DNA of 64,000 bases from Euborellia annulipes (GCA_023213315.1 JAKCPI010015310.1:124001-188000), one strand, 5' to 3'. Positions 1-10,520 are shown, numbered from the stretch's first letter. The notes: generated from the sequence alone by a model not told the origin. A program made the numbers and translations.

Positions 1-480
1 TTTAAATTCCCATTTTTTTTTAATTTTATTTCTGTCTTTAATTGTTTCCGGAAAACATATATCACTCTCTCTCTCTCTCTCTCTCTCTCACTTGCAAACA
101 TTATCGTCTGTCTCTCCGCCTTCTCTCATAGGCCTAATGTTAATTTCCTATAGGGATTTATATGTTAATTTCGATTCAAAAGGGAGTCCCCTTTGGAACT
201 TTTTACGCATTTAAAATTTTTTTTTCCAATTCTTATGAAATTTTGTATTTATTTACGATTCTATATTGTGTATAAAATGTCCAAATATGAGATTAAAATT
301 TTGAAAAATAACCATAGTTTATTTCAAGCAGTCAACATTTAAAATGCAAGTTTGAAACTAAGGTGCTATGAGAAACTAAATATATCTCGACACAAAAAAT
401 CTGGTGTGACCGTGCTGGTAGGGTACCGAAGGGTAAGAGAAAGTTGTGTGCTGTGCGCCAGTCACACCAGAATTTTTTTT
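1..480 (-). repeat. Dispersed repeat, inverted relative to 61,375-61,812
   Basis: This stretch matches, as reverse complement, the block at 61,375-61,812. The order is an AT-rich end, a (CT)n run at 63-89, a GGCCTAATGTTAATTTCC segment, and a closing hairpin (about 390-475) whose arms read TCTGGTGTGAC and GTCACACCAGA around a segment containing AAGAGAAAGTTGTGTGCTG. The hairpin recurs in whole or part near 11,140-11,205, 25,975-26,060, 26,855-26,890, 52,455-52,495 and 57,955-58,050. No coding potential. It is one copy of the most abundant repeat family of the window; its class is not clear to me. Confidence 0.8.
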
Positions 481-560
481 TGTACTTACAAAAATAATTT
501 AGATGTTTTAAAAAATATCATAGATGTATAGACAAAAAATGTGTTTGGAGTGCACCACAT

Positions 561-720
561 ATCGCAGGTTCATTAACAAATCGTTAGATAAGTTTAATAA
601 AATATAATATATTTAATTAACAAATATAATTTGTTTACAATTTTTGTTTTAACAATAGTAATAATAAATATATTCTTAGTCTCTCGGTCCCCTAGACCGG
701 GGCGCCTTAGATCCCCGACA
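561..720 (-). repeat. 3' LTR
   Basis: 160 bp, matching 1486-1645 with one visible difference (AATTTG versus AATGTG). It begins TGTCGGGGATC on the minus strand, typical of arthropod gypsy LTRs. Confidence 0.9.
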
Positions 721-732
721 ACTCTCCCCCCT
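721..732 (-). other. Polypurine tract
   Basis: On the minus strand this reads AGGGGGGAGAGT directly before the 3' LTR, the expected position for the plus-strand DNA primer. Confidence 0.75.
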
Positions 733-1468
733 GACGATCACTTCTGGCCGCGGGTCGACAGTCTTTAGCATGAGTTTTGAATCTCTCCTTCTGTTCCGGG
801 TCCTCTATCCACATCACGCCACTAGGAGTTGTCCTTTTGATTTGATAGGGGCCTTTGAATCTTGGTAGGAATCCTCCATGTATTCCCCGTGGTAAGTTTG
901 ACTGGGTATGCACTTTGGCCATGACGTAATCTCCTTCCTGGAATGGGTGGTCTTCTTTCTTCACATTTTTCTGTTCTACATATTCCTTATTCATTCTTTT
1001 GCTCGTTTCCCTGGCCTTCAGCTCTATTCCCCTCCTTTCTGCCCGATTCGCTTCATCCCACTCTTCCATATCTTCTATTCCCTTTGCTTCCTTCAGTTCC
1101 GCCTGTATTCCCAATCCCCTGGGGCTATCATTTCTCTTCCCAACATAAGTCTTGCAGGTGTGAATCCTGTGGTTCTGACCGTCCGGCTTCTTAATGTATA
1201 TAAAATTCCAGGTATTTCTTCGGCCCATCGGTTGTGACTTTTGTTCAGCAGTGCAATTCGTAATAATTTCTTTATTTCCTGGTTTTTCCTTTTTGTAGGG
1301 TTTCCCCTTGGGTGGTAGATCGGGGTGGTCCACCCACTCATTCTCCATTTCCCCAATGCTTTTCTCCATCCCTCAGACCTAAATTGGGGCCCATTATCCG
1401 AAATTAGTACTCTGGGGTACCCATATCTAGAAAACACTTCCGTTTCCAGGGTGTTGACTACACTTCCC
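733..1468 (-). pseudogene. Gypsy integrase C-terminal fragment
   Basis: Two overlapping reading frames (1093-1482 and 707-1369) together carry the end of a retroviral-type integrase. The first has the core motif ISDNGPQF with the second catalytic Asp and YHPRGNPTKR, where the usual NGxxE glutamate region is altered. The second has the C-terminal basic/SH3-like part (GDYVMAKVH and FKGPYQIKR). The first catalytic Asp and the HHCC zinc finger are missing, and a frameshift separates the two parts. The apparent ATG at 1482 falls inside the primer-binding site and is not a real start. Non-functional as it stands. Confidence 0.8.
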
Positions 1469-1481
1469 ATCACGGTCGCCA
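1469..1481 (-). other. Primer-binding site
   Basis: On the minus strand this reads TGGCGACCGTGAT, four bases inside the 5' LTR. The same string primes 412/mdg1-type gypsy elements and is complementary to a tRNA-Arg 3' end (family knowledge). Confidence 0.75.
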
Positions 1482-1485
1482 ATTT

Positions 1486-1645
1486 ATCGCAGGTTCATTA
1501 ACAAATCGTTAGATAAGTTTAATAAAATATAATATATTTAATTAACAAATATAATGTGTTTACAATTTTTGTTTTAACAATAGTAATAATAAATATATTC
1601 TTAGTCTCTCGGTCCCCTAGACCGGGGCGCCTTAGATCCCCGACA
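1486..1645 (-). repeat. 5' LTR
   Basis: 160 bp, partner of 561-720, followed by the CACAT target duplication at 1646-1650. Confidence 0.9.
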
Positions 1646-1650
1646 CACAT

Positions 1651-2190
1651 AAATCAGCTCTTTAAAAAATACGATATGAGAAGCCTTTGCTCTAGCACAA
1701 TTGTTTTGGAGAAAAACAAGAAAAAGATAGGGGCAACAATTAAAAAGAAGGCTTCTAAATCAGATAGATTGATTCTTCTACATTAAAATTGTTTATAATT
1801 TTCACTATACTGTCATTTTTGGGGAAAAGAATGAAATCGAACTGTTTCATGCTTAGACGCATGACTTTGACATCCGTAAACACAAGAGTAGATACACATT
1901 GCTTTTATTTTTATGAGGAGAAAATTCCATATTTGTGAATATATTAGTTTATGTATCTTTTATTTATTAATCTAACAATAATATTTACTCCTGTAGTATA
2001 ACTTTTTTTTTTTAAATATTAAAATTATATCAGATGTTTAAATGTTCTTGCCCCTTATATCACGTTAAACATTTGAAGGTTCATCCTACAATCGCTAGTT
2101 CGAATTTAAGCCACCAGGTAGCGTATTGAAATGCTAAATTTCCCAATAGTAGAAAATTTTTAAATAAATATTTATTATATCGATATATAT
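1651..2190. other. AT-rich intergenic or intronic DNA
   Basis: No gene, repeat pair or known element is recognisable. Short open frames here have no domain signature. Confidence 0.5.
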
Positions 2191-2267
2191 ACTGTATACC
2201 AGGTCATTCATTAAGTCCGTAGGAAAAGTAAGAAAAAAAAACAAAATTTTGACAAAACTCAATTTTA

Positions 2268-2507
2268 TTATTCAACATAGTTGCCTTCGAGGGCGATACA
2301 ACGAGTATAGCGATTTTTCAACTTTTCGATACCACTTTTATAGTACAATTTATCTTTCTCGTCAAAATAGGCATCAGTTTCAGCGATTACTTCATCATTG
2401 GACTTAAATTTCTCCCCAGCAAGCATTCTCTTGAGATCTGAAAACAGGAAAAAGTCGCTGAGGGCTAAATCTGGAGAATATGGTGGTGGATAAGCAATTT
2501 GAAGCAA
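2268..2507 (-). pseudogene. Mariner transposase, C-terminal fragment
   Basis: 79 residues with PPYSPDLALSDFFLF, MLAGEKF and the ending RYTRCIALEGNYVE, a classic mariner C-terminus. The Asp in SPDL belongs to the catalytic core region and a third catalytic Asp is expected at SDFF. The N-terminal DNA-binding domain and the first catalytic Asp are missing, so it is inactive. Confidence 0.88.
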
Positions 2508-2628
2508 TGCTTTATTAAAACTCGAAATTCACTTTTTTCCATTTTTTCCAATAACAAAACTTGCTTCACATAAAATTCTATAACTCACGAATCAATAGTT
2601 AGATTGCTGTCAAATTTATACACGTATC

Positions 2629-2727
2629 GTTTGAAGGTTAGGTTAGGTTAGGTTGAAGTGGCCGTTCCCAGAGAGGGAACACACTTAGGCCAACTAGGCC
2701 CTTTGTGATACCGAAGGTTGAAGGTTA
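2629..2727. repeat. (TTAGG)-initiated insertion in the mariner copy
   Basis: Starts with about three TTAGG units, then GTTGAAGTGGC, a short GGGAACACACTTAGGCC segment and ACCGAAGG. The string TTGAAGGTTAG occurs on both sides, so it looks like an insertion with a roughly 10-bp duplication. It resembles mini-me-like dipteran elements in style, from memory and unverified. Confidence 0.45.
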
Positions 2728-3329
2728 GTACTAAATAAAAATCATATGGAAAAAATTCTAGTAACGCCATCTATATGTCATCCTACGGACATATTGAATG
2801 AACTGTTATATATATATTAGGGGTATGACTTTTCGACTTTTTTATTTTTAAAAGATTTCCTGTATCACTACTCAATGAACTTTTGCCTATTAATGACTAA
2901 AATGACGTTTATTCCATTAAAATAAAAAAAAGGTCACGCACAAACCACTTTGAAATTTTAGGTTGACTGGTCGTAGTCTTGTATAAGACGTTATATAAGG
3001 GAGGTGTTCAAAGCGGGTAGTTGAGTTTTAATTAGCTTAATTTGCTTAATTTGGTGTCAAATATAACTTTCAGAACGCTCTAGGAAATCCCGGGGGGGGG
3101 GGGGTAAGGTGTACCCTCTTGGAAGGGGTAAGCCAAAATCAAAAATATATTTTATTTTTTTCTCATAAAGACTTAATGATAAAATATATAAATTTTATTT
3201 AAAAAAGCAAATTTTAGTATTTTTTTATTATTCTAAATAAAATATAGGCGTTGATCGGCTGCAGCAAATGTTCGAAGAGAAAGGTACCCCAAACTCAAGT
3301 TTATTAGTTGCCAGCTCTATCTCCTGAAT

Positions 3330-3698
3330 CGCCTTCAACGTGTTCTTATGGGCGATGAGCTCCATGGGTTGACTAAATCACCAAACATACACTACTTCTT
3401 TGTGCAGGATTTGATTAGCAATTATAATAAATTAAAAGGAGCCCTCAGCAACGTTAAAACTAAAATTAAGGAAACAGGCGACTGAAGAGACGACATGAAG
3501 TTTCTTTACCACCTCACTGGTGTCTTCCGTCACTTCGCTGAGGGTAATAAAATCTCTTTCGTGAAGTTTCAACAAATTCCAAATATCAGCAATGTACAAT
3601 GGTCCTCTCGTGCCATCCTAGCCCTTCTTACGTTTATTCTGATGCCTGAAATCCGTAACCGTTTGCGTAAAATTTGTTCATTCAAATTAGAATTGTGA
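3330..3698 (+). pseudogene. Decayed transposon protein fragment
   Basis: Open with one stop near 3484. Recognisable pieces include IHYFFVQDLI, then FRHFAEGNKISFVKFQQIPN followed by SRAILALLTFIL. Its style recalls the C-terminal region of an uncharacterised invertebrate transposon protein, whose CRHH-containing middle part may be the one at 16,943. That link is memory-based and weak. No intact catalytic motif. Confidence 0.35.
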
Positions 3699-4286
3699 TT
3701 TTAAAAATTACAAAATTTTATATCATGAGGATAATCAGATAAAAAGAGATTTCCTCGAAATGGTTGCCATCCAACAACACAGAAAAATATCATGCAACAA
3801 CAGAGAAGACACCCACGGCCTAAGTAACACATATGAATCTCTGATTAAATCTTATAAAAAATAACAACAACAACTATAGCGCCCTTAAAAATAATTAATA
3901 AAAGAGAAGAAGGAAAAAGGGAAAAAAAAAAATCCATCCTTTGTTAAATTAAAAATAAGTATTTAAATCGAGAGAATTAAAGAGTTCGTCAACCTAACCG
4001 ATACTAAAAATAAGGAATAAATTATATTTGAATATTAGATAAATTAAAAAATTCATCATTTGCTATTTGAATGTCGTGCCTGTAAAAACGCTTTGCAATA
4101 GTTTTTCTTTACTGTACATACAAACGAATACATGTATAAACATGGAATTTATTCTTAAGTACCGATCAACTTGTACGAAATTTTGACAATTTTGCTTGTG
4201 AGTAAAAACTTAATATTTCATGAAATATCACTCACTGTATTCATGTATATAAAATAATTAATTACTAATAAAAAAATTGTTACCAT

Positions 4287-4327
4287 AGGCCCTGAGGATG
4301 GGTGCGACTTGCACCCGAAACGTCGGC
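4287..4327 (+). ncRNA. Small hammerhead-ribozyme-like motif
   Basis: Reads GCC, CTGAGGA, a perfect 6-bp stem (GGGTGC/GCACCC, loop GACTT), GAAA, CGTC, GGC. The outer GCC/GGC form stem I. Stem III is only the self-complementary CG, so an intramolecular hammerhead is impossible but a dimer could form. Such small variants are known from Penelope-like retroelements. Activity is untested. Confidence 0.7.
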
Positions 4328-4959
4328 AACGAAATATAGATTTTTATTATTTATCCTGGCTGCTGTTCCTGAGAAGGCTCCCGTTCCTGTTTCTAATTTG
4401 AATATCTACAGCCATTCAACTCAAGAAATTTGTTCATTCATTTGTTACTAATGGGATGATCATTAATTCAGCAGCCAATACTTTAGCGTTGAAGATTTTT
4501 GATGAACTATCTGCAGCTCTGAATCAGCAGGACTCAATTGCTTTAAAACCCACTGGAAAATAGATGAATTTCCAATTAACATTGCCCGAAACAACCAATG
4601 TTGTGAGGGTGCGGTGCAATCAAAGTTATGGAAGAAGTCTACTAAGACTCCTCCCTCAACAAGGACAACCCCCCACTGAGATTCATCCTCAACAATGACC
4701 TTCTTTAGAATATTTGACTTCATTGTGTCTCTAATGACCCTAAATATGTGAGTCTAAAGCTTGTGTACAATTTTGTATCTATTTAAAGTGACTTCAAAAA
4801 ATTGGCAAAAAATTTGATATATAAAATTTTCAAATCATTTTGTGCGTGACGTTTTTTTATCAAATCACCTTGAAAGTATGATTTTAATCAATCTTTAGTA
4901 AAAGTTCATCAAGTTATGATACAGGGATACGAGGTTGTTAAAAAGTCATACCCCTAATA

Positions 4960-5400
4960 TATATATATATATATATATTAGGGTGTCCCTTATTTTTCGA
5001 TTTTTATTTTTTTTTTTAGTTATACCCTCTAATTTTTTTTACTTATATTATAAAACACTCGTAAATGAAATTTGACCCCATTCGGAGTTCATTTACCCCC
5101 CCCCCCCCCGACCGTCTTGTGCGGGATTTTGAAAATTTTTTTTTTTGCGTATACGTTCTCATTTTGTTTATTATATTAAAAAATACCCACAAATAAAATT
5201 TTACGTCAATCGGAGTTCATTTAGCCCCCCACCCCCCTGTGAAAAAATTTCGAACATTTTTTTTCACGGATGTTATAATTTTGTTGATTCTATTAAAAAA
5301 CACTCGCAAAATAAATTTTACATCATTCAACAATTATTTAATTTTGTTGAAATAATTTGATTATAAAATAATAAAACAAGAAATAAAATACCAATATTTA
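4960..5400. repeat. Diverged tandem repeat with C-tracts
   Basis: Roughly three diverged units of about 120 bp share ATTAAAAAA(T/C)AC(C/T)C followed by AAATAAAATTT and (A)TCGGAGTTCATTTA, then a C run (14 C at 5096-5109). Non-coding. Confidence 0.6.
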
Positions 5401-5621
5401 CTTAAAAGTAATAAAAAGTAATAAATTTTGTCGATATTTCCTTTTCTTTTTTACAGCCGGGATAAAAATGCTTCCTTTCTGCTCCAGCTCACAACGTTGA
5501 AGGAATGGCTTTTGGTCTCCCTCAACGATTATTATGAAAGTTTTCTATTAGCATTACAGCCCTTTCAGCTGTATCATTCACAGCTTTTAGAGAAAGAACT
5601 GGTCTTTTGACTTCTAAATAC

Positions 5622-5826
5622 GAAGAGAGTAGATGCTACCAGGCTTAGGTAGAAGGGGCTTATATAGGAGTGGGGGGAGGAGTTGGGGACATTTGTGAGT
5701 GTTTGCTTGAGACTAGGGTTGCCTCTGGAGGGGGCTGCCTATTCTAGGAAGGACAAATGTCCCCAACTCCTCCCCCCACTCCTATCTAAGCCCCTCCTAC
5801 CTAAGCCTGGGAGCATCTACACTCTT
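5622..5826. repeat. Long hairpin with about 75-bp arms
   Basis: Arms 5622-5696 and 5752-5826 are near-perfect complements (for example TGGGGGGAGGAGTTGGGGAC against its reverse complement), with a 55-bp loop. It lies directly upstream of the hammerhead-like motif at 5847, and together they probably form the end of a Penelope-derived copy. Confidence 0.85.
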
Positions 5827-5846
5827 TTATTCACTCAGTCACATGT

Positions 5847-6071
5847 ACTCCTGAAGATGGTTTTTTTTTTTTTTTTGTTTAAGGTCTTTTTCGGCATCTG
5901 AGGTCATTTAGACCCCGTCCCTATTTATTTCATTTGATTGGTATCCAATTCAATTGAGATAAATTCTTCGCCAGGGACGGGATGCGAACCCTTGACCTTT
6001 GGCACCAGAAGCTGATACTCTACCTCTGAGCCATAGCTCAAGGGCGGAAGATGGGTTAATAGCCCGAAATA
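5847..6071 (+). ncRNA. Hammerhead-like motif split by a SINE
   Basis: ACTC then CTGAAGA at 5851-5857. After the SINE, TGGGTTAATAGCCC (stem II), GAAA, TATATC and GAGT follow at about 6048-6071. Stem I (ACTC/GAGT) is a perfect 4 bp. The presumed stem III strand UAUA is self-complementary. The SINE landed in stem II with an 8-bp duplication GAAGATGG. Confidence 0.5.
5861..6046 (-). mobile_element. SINE-A (tRNA-derived)
   Basis: On the minus strand: a tRNA-like head with A box (TGGCTCAGAGG) and B box (GGTTCGCATCC), a body ending GGGGTCTAAATGACCTCAG and GCCGAAAAAGACC, and a poly(A) tail. Flanked by GAAGATGG (5853-5860 and 6047-6054). Pol III transcription is expected from the boxes. Other copies or parts: 7500, 10,780, 21,240 and 22,951. 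Confidence 0.9.
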
Positions 6072-6385
6072 TATCGAGTTAGAAATTCAATATTTCTTTC
6101 ATTTACAACTTAGTGAAACCTCACATATTCTAAATAATTTTTACTTATAAATTTTTTTTTTTTTTTAACTTTTTTTATTTTATTAATCCATAATAAGGAT
6201 TTATACGTCTACTAATTTTGAATTTGATGCATTTTGTAACAATTTTAGCATAATAGGAATGTTGTAGCGCCAGAAAGAGAGTTATAAGATTTTCATTTAA
6301 AATTGTCTCAATTAGTCTCCCCTGTCATGTAATGATTCAAATGTGAATGAGAATTCCCGTGTATGGTCTGTTTCCATGAAAAAAT

Positions 6386-6600
6386 AGAGTGAGGGACACT
6401 ATTAAGTCCCACCCATGCATTATATAATCACAAGTGTGATTATTTCATTGTTTTTATAAAAGAAAACGAAAATATTTTTTTGGAAATTTTCTAGATTTGA
6501 ACCATGAAAGTTTCCATTAAAAAATATATATTTTTTTAAACCAATGAAATAATTACAAGTAGAAAACGCATGGGTGGTAGTTAATATTGCCCCTCACTGT
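6386..6600. mobile_element. MITE, about 215 bp (CAGTGAGGG family)
   Basis: Ends with GCCCCTCACTGTA on the right and a degenerate complement (GAGTGAGGGACA) on the left. The same family is at 21,992-22,204, sharing the AACGCATGGG(T) stretch and terminal repeats. TA at the borders suggests a Tc1/mariner-type target. Confidence 0.75.
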
Positions 6601-6654
6601 ACCTGTACCCTTGAAAGAACATTATAAAAGGACTTCCCTCATTTTGGGACCATT

Positions 6655-7060
6655 CTCTCTTCTTCCACTTGCGTTACTTGCTACCTTTATCTTAGGTCGC
6701 CGGCCCAATTTTGCGAAAGCTGGAAGTTATGGTTCGAATCCAGATGGTGTGACCATGGGTGTCCGCAGGGGGGCAACCAGGCACTTCCCCCCCCCTGGAA
6801 AATTAAAATAATACAAAAAAATGTATTAAAAAAAAAAAAATACAAAAAAACCTTTCACAGTATACATCCACCTTGCCGCGGTGAGAAAGCTTTAAATACT
6901 AAGAGATGTATAACATTATTAATATCAAAATACGTTTTTTTTAACTTATCTGGAAGTGACTTGCCCCCCCCCCCCCCTGAAAAAAATCCTGCGGACGCCC
7001 TTGAGTGTGATATGGTCATTCAAACACAAACTCATCTCCACAACCTGGAAAATGACATAT
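6655..7060 (+). mobile_element. SINE-C copy interrupted by a C/G-tract insertion
   Basis: A tRNA-like region with B box GGTTCGAATCC near 6732 and, after an insertion of about 250 bp with C-tracts (6794-7010), the family tail CAAACACAAACTCATCTC at about 7020. Fuller copies: 19,571-19,700 and 33,733-33,860. Confidence 0.55.
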
Positions 7061-7119
7061 TGCCATATGTATTTATTTATTTTTTTATTTATTATTATTA
7101 CATACGAGCATAGCCCAAA

Positions 7120-7230
7120 ATCTTTACAAAAATCCTTTTACAATTTAACACCCGGTGTGCATACTTCAGCCTCAAGGCTGACTAGGCGAACAAAAGCATC
7201 AAATTTATTCTTGCTGTTTGGAAATTTTAT
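7120..7230 (+). mobile_element. LINE 3'-end fragment
   Basis: Contains CATCAAATTTATTCTTGCT, shared with 35,440-35,660 (+) and, as complement, with 61,265-61,380 (-). Presumably the 3' end of one truncated non-LTR element family. There is no intact frame. Confidence 0.45.
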
Positions 7231-7479
7231 CTTTAATGACATGTTTGGAACATAAAAAACTAAAATGTCTCCGACAAAAAGATGACATTGTAATGCATTG
7301 ACATCTTGTCCCCGCGGCTAATCAACTACATCCCCTTTAAAACCCTTTTCTTCTTTGTATCTTCAGAATATCATTTTTGAACATTTGAAAATACCTTCTA
7401 ATTGTGGGGATAGCCAGTGGGCCAGAGAGACAGGCTGACTGACATTAGCGCAGGGGCGGATTAATGCAATATTGTCGGA

Positions 7480-7560
7480 GGGGGGGGGGGGGCTTTTTTT
7501 ATTTTATTTTTTTATTTAAGGACTTTTTCGGCATCTATGTCCATTTAGACCCCGTATTGT
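7480..7560 (-). mobile_element. G-tract and SINE-A 3' fragment
   Basis: A run of 13 G (7480-7492) followed by a T-rich stretch and the SINE-A tail complement (GGCATCTATGTCCATTTAG). The tRNA-like head is missing. Confidence 0.6.
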
Positions 7561-8195
7561 CGTATTTCATGGAACGGGATGCGATTTTCGGTGGGGGCTG
7601 TTGGTTGGAAGATTCTATTTACAGGAGAGCTTCTCTGGGGGTATAAAAATTTTTTAAATAATATCTTCAAATACTAGCACACTTAAGGTGATTTATGACT
7701 TGAATTGAGAGTTTAAAATATTGTAAAAATTTAGACTAAAAAAAAAAAAAAACATAATTTCTTTAGATGACTAGTTTTTAAAACTTTCAATTTTTTCTAA
7801 GGGGTGGGGTGGGGGCGATCGCCCCTGCGCCCCCCCCCCGGTAAATTTATTTTTATTCTAATAGAATGTCTGTACATGTCAAATTTCAAGAACAATCTCT
7901 ATGTATTCTAAAAAGTTATCATTACCTGCTTTTTTGACACATTTAATTTAATCTTACCGGGTCATACGTGAAAGTATGTGTCTCTGAGTGTGACTGTGAA
8001 CAAAATATCTCAAGAATAAAAACAAGTAGGAGGTTGAAATTTTATATTTAAGTTAGGTACCCACCTGGAAAGGAACACCAAGCTTTTGAATTATATCGGC
8101 AGAAAAGTACTAGTACTTTACTGATGTACTTTTTCAGTTTTTTTTCGATTTTCTCAAAATTTTGTCACTACAACGATTTTAATTAAATTTCATAA
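7561..8195. repeat. Fragments of dispersed repeats
   Basis: No gene. 7920-8160 shares AGGTTGAAATTTTATATTTAAG, in parts, and AAAAGTACTAGTACTTTACTG with 9440-9560, 26,300-26,430, 57,660-57,840 and 63,020-63,130. These are pieces of the abundant repeat family. Confidence 0.55.
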
Positions 8196-8460
8196 AATCA
8201 GGAAAGCTTGATAAGAGATCAGGGTGTACACATGGACCCCAAACTCTTGTTTGCGGAACATGTGAATATAATAACATCCAGACCTAGAAAAATTGGAAGA
8301 AGTTTCACACGTGTAGAAACATTGTTGCTTCTTTACAAGTCCTTAGTAAGAAGCCAGCTCGAGTACAGGACTGTCATCTGGAATAGAAAGAGAGGTTATA
8401 CCGATGAAATGATAGAAGCGGTGTAAAGGAAATTCATCAGAGTTCCTAGACCCAATCTGA
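8196..8460 (+). pseudogene. Non-LTR reverse transcriptase, C-terminal fragment
   Basis: The frame 8208-8426 has DQGVHMDPKLLFAEHVN, LLLLYKSLVRSQLEYRTVIW and a terminal IEAV, then a stop, with KFIRVPRPN continuing in the same frame. This is the thumb/post-RT region of CR1/jockey-type LINEs. The catalytic FADD part is absent. A 5'-truncated dead copy. Confidence 0.75.
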
Positions 8461-8619
8461 GGTCGTGTGTTCCATTTGTGGTGGATAGGAGGAACCAGCT
8501 CTCCCCAATAAATCGCTGCACATGAGTGGAAAACATAGGCGTAGCCAGGAATTTTTCATGGGGGGGGGTTCATTATGATTTCTCCCCCCCCCCCCACCCC
8601 CCCGACTAATGGGGCACTA

Positions 8620-9400
8620 TAAGGCGTCTAATGAAATATATGGCTAGCCACTCCGCCTGCCTTCGCTTAGCCCCCCTGAATCCCCTCGAGCTGGCTCGGG
8701 CCCGCCCTTTCTTAATTAAGTGCCGCAATTTTTTATTCAACTCATCAGGCAATAATAAATACAAGCCAATACCGAGGTGGGTCTATCTATCTGTTTCTCT
8801 TGACCAGACTTCCATGTCAGATCTCTTTAAGGTGCACGTCTCGGGGGTTAATTTTGGGACTTTCCAGCGGCCACAATTTTGAAGCTATCGACCTCAAATT
8901 TTTTTTTAAATTAAAGCTATTTAAAATATCTACAAATAATAGAAGCCCTTTTTTTGATTTTCGAAAAAAAAAAATATTTTTTTAGATTAATCGCATTAAA
9001 TAAAAGATATTTAAAAAAAAGGAGCTCTATAAGTTGTAGATAATTAAATTAGTAATCATTGTGTTAAAGAATAATTAATTTTTTACCTTTAATTAATTAG
9101 CTGGAAAGTCTAGAATGAAATGGAACAAGTTCCGTGTATTCCAATGGGGGAACACTAACGCCATCTCTTGCCGCCTCGAGTCAATCGTGTTTTAACGGTT
9201 TTTCGAGACGCGCGGACCGGGCCGGGCGGGCTTTGGAGGCCATGAAGAAATTACGGGCGGGTAGCAAGTCTAAATAAACGGGTTCGGGCGGACGGGCATG
9301 CAAATGAAATTTTATTTAAAAATTGCTAGACATTCGTTCATTCATTCACTAAATCTCGGGCGGGAATGGACGGGTTTGAAAAAATTCCGGGCGGGCCTGA
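8620..9400. repeat. Fold-back family copy with GC-rich patches
   Basis: 8828-9215 (CGTCTCGGGGG through CCTCGAGTCAATCGTGTTTTA and TTTTTCGAGACGCG) is found inverted at 11,473-11,880. Flanking patches 8640-8710 and 9205-9400 are rich in GGGCGGGC/GCCCGCCC words, unlike the AT-rich surroundings. Non-coding. Confidence 0.7.
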
Positions 9401-9830
9401 AGAATGGTAAAAGCCCTTTCATTTTGAGAAAATCGAAAAAACTGAAAAACTACATCAATAAAATACTAGTACTTTTTGGCCGATTTTGATTAAAAGCTTA
9501 TTTTCACGGTCCCGGGGGGGGGGGGGGGGGGGTTAACTTAAATATAACATTTCAGTCTCATAGCTCAATTCCTTCAAGCTTAAAAAAATTTTGAATTTCA
9601 AAAAATTAAATATTAAGGCTTATACGAATCCTGAGTAAATCTCCACAGCCATAAAACATCAAATTAAGGCTTATTTATATATTGCAAAATAAAAAAAATT
9701 TTAATTATAAAGCCTCTATATACGTTATTTATTATTTTTGGAATTAAATTCATTTAAAATAGTAGAATTCAAGTTGTAATATAATTTTAAAAGAAAACAA
9801 TCAATTTTTTAAGACAATCGATGGAAAGAA
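9401..9830. repeat. Dispersed repeat piece with a 19-G tract
   Basis: No gene. Contains AAAATACTAGTACTTTTTGGCC and 19 consecutive G at 9514-9532, followed by the TTAACTTAAATATAACATTT segment of the abundant family. Confidence 0.55.
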
Positions 9831-10520
9831 TATGATAAAATCACATTCGCTGGGCTATATCTTTGAGGCCGTAGGGCGCCTATGCCGGTTTCGGGAGGCG
9901 CCAAAGGCTCGATGCTCCTGGGGCGGGGGGGGGGCTCGCGCCCTCCCCCCTCGCCTCCACCTAGTTACGCCACTGCGCCTATGGTGGAAAATATATACTC
10001 GCAAGAGGTTGACATCTTTGAATCAGATCTGCCGTTTCCTTGATCCTTCTTTGGCATCTACTTATTTTAATATACTTATATTTTATTTATATTTATTAAT
10101 TTGACGCGTTCGATTCAGAACGAAGTTTCTTCCTTATATAGCACACCAAGGCACTGCCGTTCTGCCATACCCTGGTTCTTCCTGGCGGGACCGAATCATC
10201 ACTGGTGAGGATCGCTAGGCTATGAGGAGGAGGAAAAAAAAAATAATAATAATAAATCAATTATTTTTTAGATGCTCTTTAAAATATATATTCTTATTTT
10301 GCCATCTAAATTGTTTGAAGACCACTTTACTCTTGTACTCTAGTGCTGTGCGACCAGTAACACCAGATTTTTACTTTTCCTTAACCTATTATATATATGA
10401 AATATATAGGAAGAGAAAGTATTGCGATCATGTCACAGGGGCGAATTAATACAATTTTGTTTGGGGTGGGGGGGCGGTTTTTTTTTAACTTTCTCTTACC
10501 TATATGTTTGCCGAGCCCTG
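9831..10520. other. Mixed repeat debris
   Basis: No gene. GC-rich patch 9865-9990, unclassified 10,100-10,220, a terminal hairpin of the abundant repeat (about 10,330-10,440, TATATGAAATATATAGGAAG flanked by ACTTTTCC-like and AGAGAAAGTATTG ends), and a short G-tract near 10,465. Confidence 0.4.

Larger units (their letters stand above)
561..1645 (-). mobile_element. Internally deleted Ty3/gypsy LTR element
   Basis: A complete but shrunken LTR retrotransposon. Two 160-bp LTRs (561-720 and 1486-1645) differ at about one base. They are flanked by a 5-bp target duplication CACAT (556-560 and 1646-1650). Read on the minus strand the LTR begins TGTCGGGG. A primer-binding site lies just inside the 5' LTR and a purine tract just before the 3' LTR. 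The 765-bp interior keeps only the C-terminal integrase region, with gag, protease, RT and RNase H absent. Near-identical LTRs suggest a recent insertion, so the deleted form may have been mobilised in trans. This is inference. Confidence 0.9.
2197..2808 (-). mobile_element. Mariner-type remnant
   Basis: Bounded by imperfect inverted repeats of about 28 bp (CAGGTCATTCATTAAGTCCG at the left, the complement of CGGACATATTGAATGAACTG at the right) with TA at the ends. It encodes only the C-terminal third of a mariner transposase on the minus strand and carries a foreign insertion at about 2630-2725. Confidence 0.85.
2817..4958. mobile_element. Inverted-repeat element, about 2.1 kb
   Basis: Left end ATTAGGGGTATGACTTTT is the complement of the right end AAAAGTCATACCCCTAAT, and similarity extends about 60 bp inward (including a TGATACAGGGATA versus TTTCCTGTATCACTA match). 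The flanks are TA-rich, so the target duplication is unreadable. The interior has a decayed reading frame (3330-3698), a hammerhead-like motif (4287) and a short antisense frame (4463-4723, no recognised domain). The superfamily is uncertain. Confidence 0.65.

Noticed and set aside
1556..1786. 76-codon frame over the LTR end
   Set aside because: Starts inside the LTR, Lys-rich, no domain.
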